From NCBI GenBank assembly GCA_034440595.1, contig JAWXCH010000196.1, forward strand, positions 1 to 5,504: 5,504 nucleotides of DNA. Direction: 5' to 3'. A model generated the notes under the pieces. That model was not told the DNA's origin. It made no database searches and saw only the letters and a program-made list of their open reading frames with translations. Of the stretch, positions 5,463 through 5,504 are shown piece by piece. This DNA is from JAWXCH01 sp034440595 (GTDB lineage Bacteria; Planctomycetota; Planctomycetia; Pirellulales; JALHPA01). Made by a program: the position numbers and the translations under genes. Each line of letters opens with the position of its first letter. Positions within the stretch are counted from its first letter, which is position 1.

Positions 5463-5504
5463 ATGGCCATTGTGGTCGACGAGCAGCATGAAGACGCCGT
5501 CAGC
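5463..5504 (+). CDS. Possible start of a following gene (partial)
   Basis: An ATG two bases after the preceding stop opens a frame that stays open to the right edge (MAIVVDEQHEDAVS). AGG at 5453-5455 lies seven bases before it, a suitable Shine-Dalgarno position. Fourteen codons are too few to identify a family. If real, the gene would be co-transcribed and translationally linked with the AbiJ-type gene. Confidence 0.3.
   Translation, partial: MAIVVDEQHEDAVS

Noticed and set aside
1..5504. CRISPR array or insertion-sequence terminal repeats
   Set aside because: No regularly spaced direct repeats and no transposase or matching terminal inverted repeats were seen on reading both strands.

Overview
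The window looks like accessory DNA from a Gram-negative bacterium, most likely a member of the Pseudomonadota. I infer this from the moderately GC-rich codon use, from a group II intron end of a kind I associate with beta- and alpha-proteobacteria, and from the gene content. The genus cannot be fixed from the sequence. A mobile-element scar, a repressor-controlled operon of poorly understood genes, an orphan nuclease-like gene and an abortive-infection-type gene lie side by side, as in a defence or genomic island.

Layout. Positions 1-143 are the 3' end of a group II intron: domain V at 71-104, domain VI at 107-140, and a 3' splice site near 143. Positions 144-752 hold no gene I can support, only weak reading frames that may be decayed. 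A complete LexA/S24-type self-cleaving repressor is encoded leftward at 753-1328. Divergent from it is a two-gene operon: tcmP (three-Cys-motif partner, 1372-2574), which overlaps by ATGA a phage Gp37/Gp68-family (DUF5131) three-Cys-motif protein (2571-3326). Convergent to that operon is a 330-residue protein (3358-4350, minus strand) that I do not recognise by name; its spaced acidic motifs resemble an RNase H-fold nuclease of the DUF3800 type. After a 342-base gene-free stretch with a short direct repeat and a tRNA-3'-end look-alike, an AbiJ-NTD4-type protein (4693-5460, plus strand) ends early compared with its family. A further gene may start at 5463 and run off the window.

The most informative signal is the 43-base gap between the repressor and tcmP. 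A perfect 14-bp palindrome (CGAACGATCGTTCG, 1342-1355) has the CGAAC-N4-GTTCG form of a Gram-positive-type LexA box. It sits between two face-to-face sigma70-like promoters, each with a 17-base spacer and with -10 boxes that nearly coincide. The palindrome covers the expected start of the rightward (tcmP) transcript and fills most of the spacer of the leftward (repressor) promoter. The leftward start is predicted to fall on the repressor's own ATG, which would give a leaderless mRNA like lambda cI from PRM.

Taken together, my reading is that the repressor represses itself and the tcmP-Gp37/68 operon. DNA damage (RecA-stimulated self-cleavage at Ala77-Gly78) would then release an enzyme pair of unknown chemistry, next to other defence-like genes. 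The promoter and operator geometry is seen in the sequence; the regulation and the defence role are inferred.
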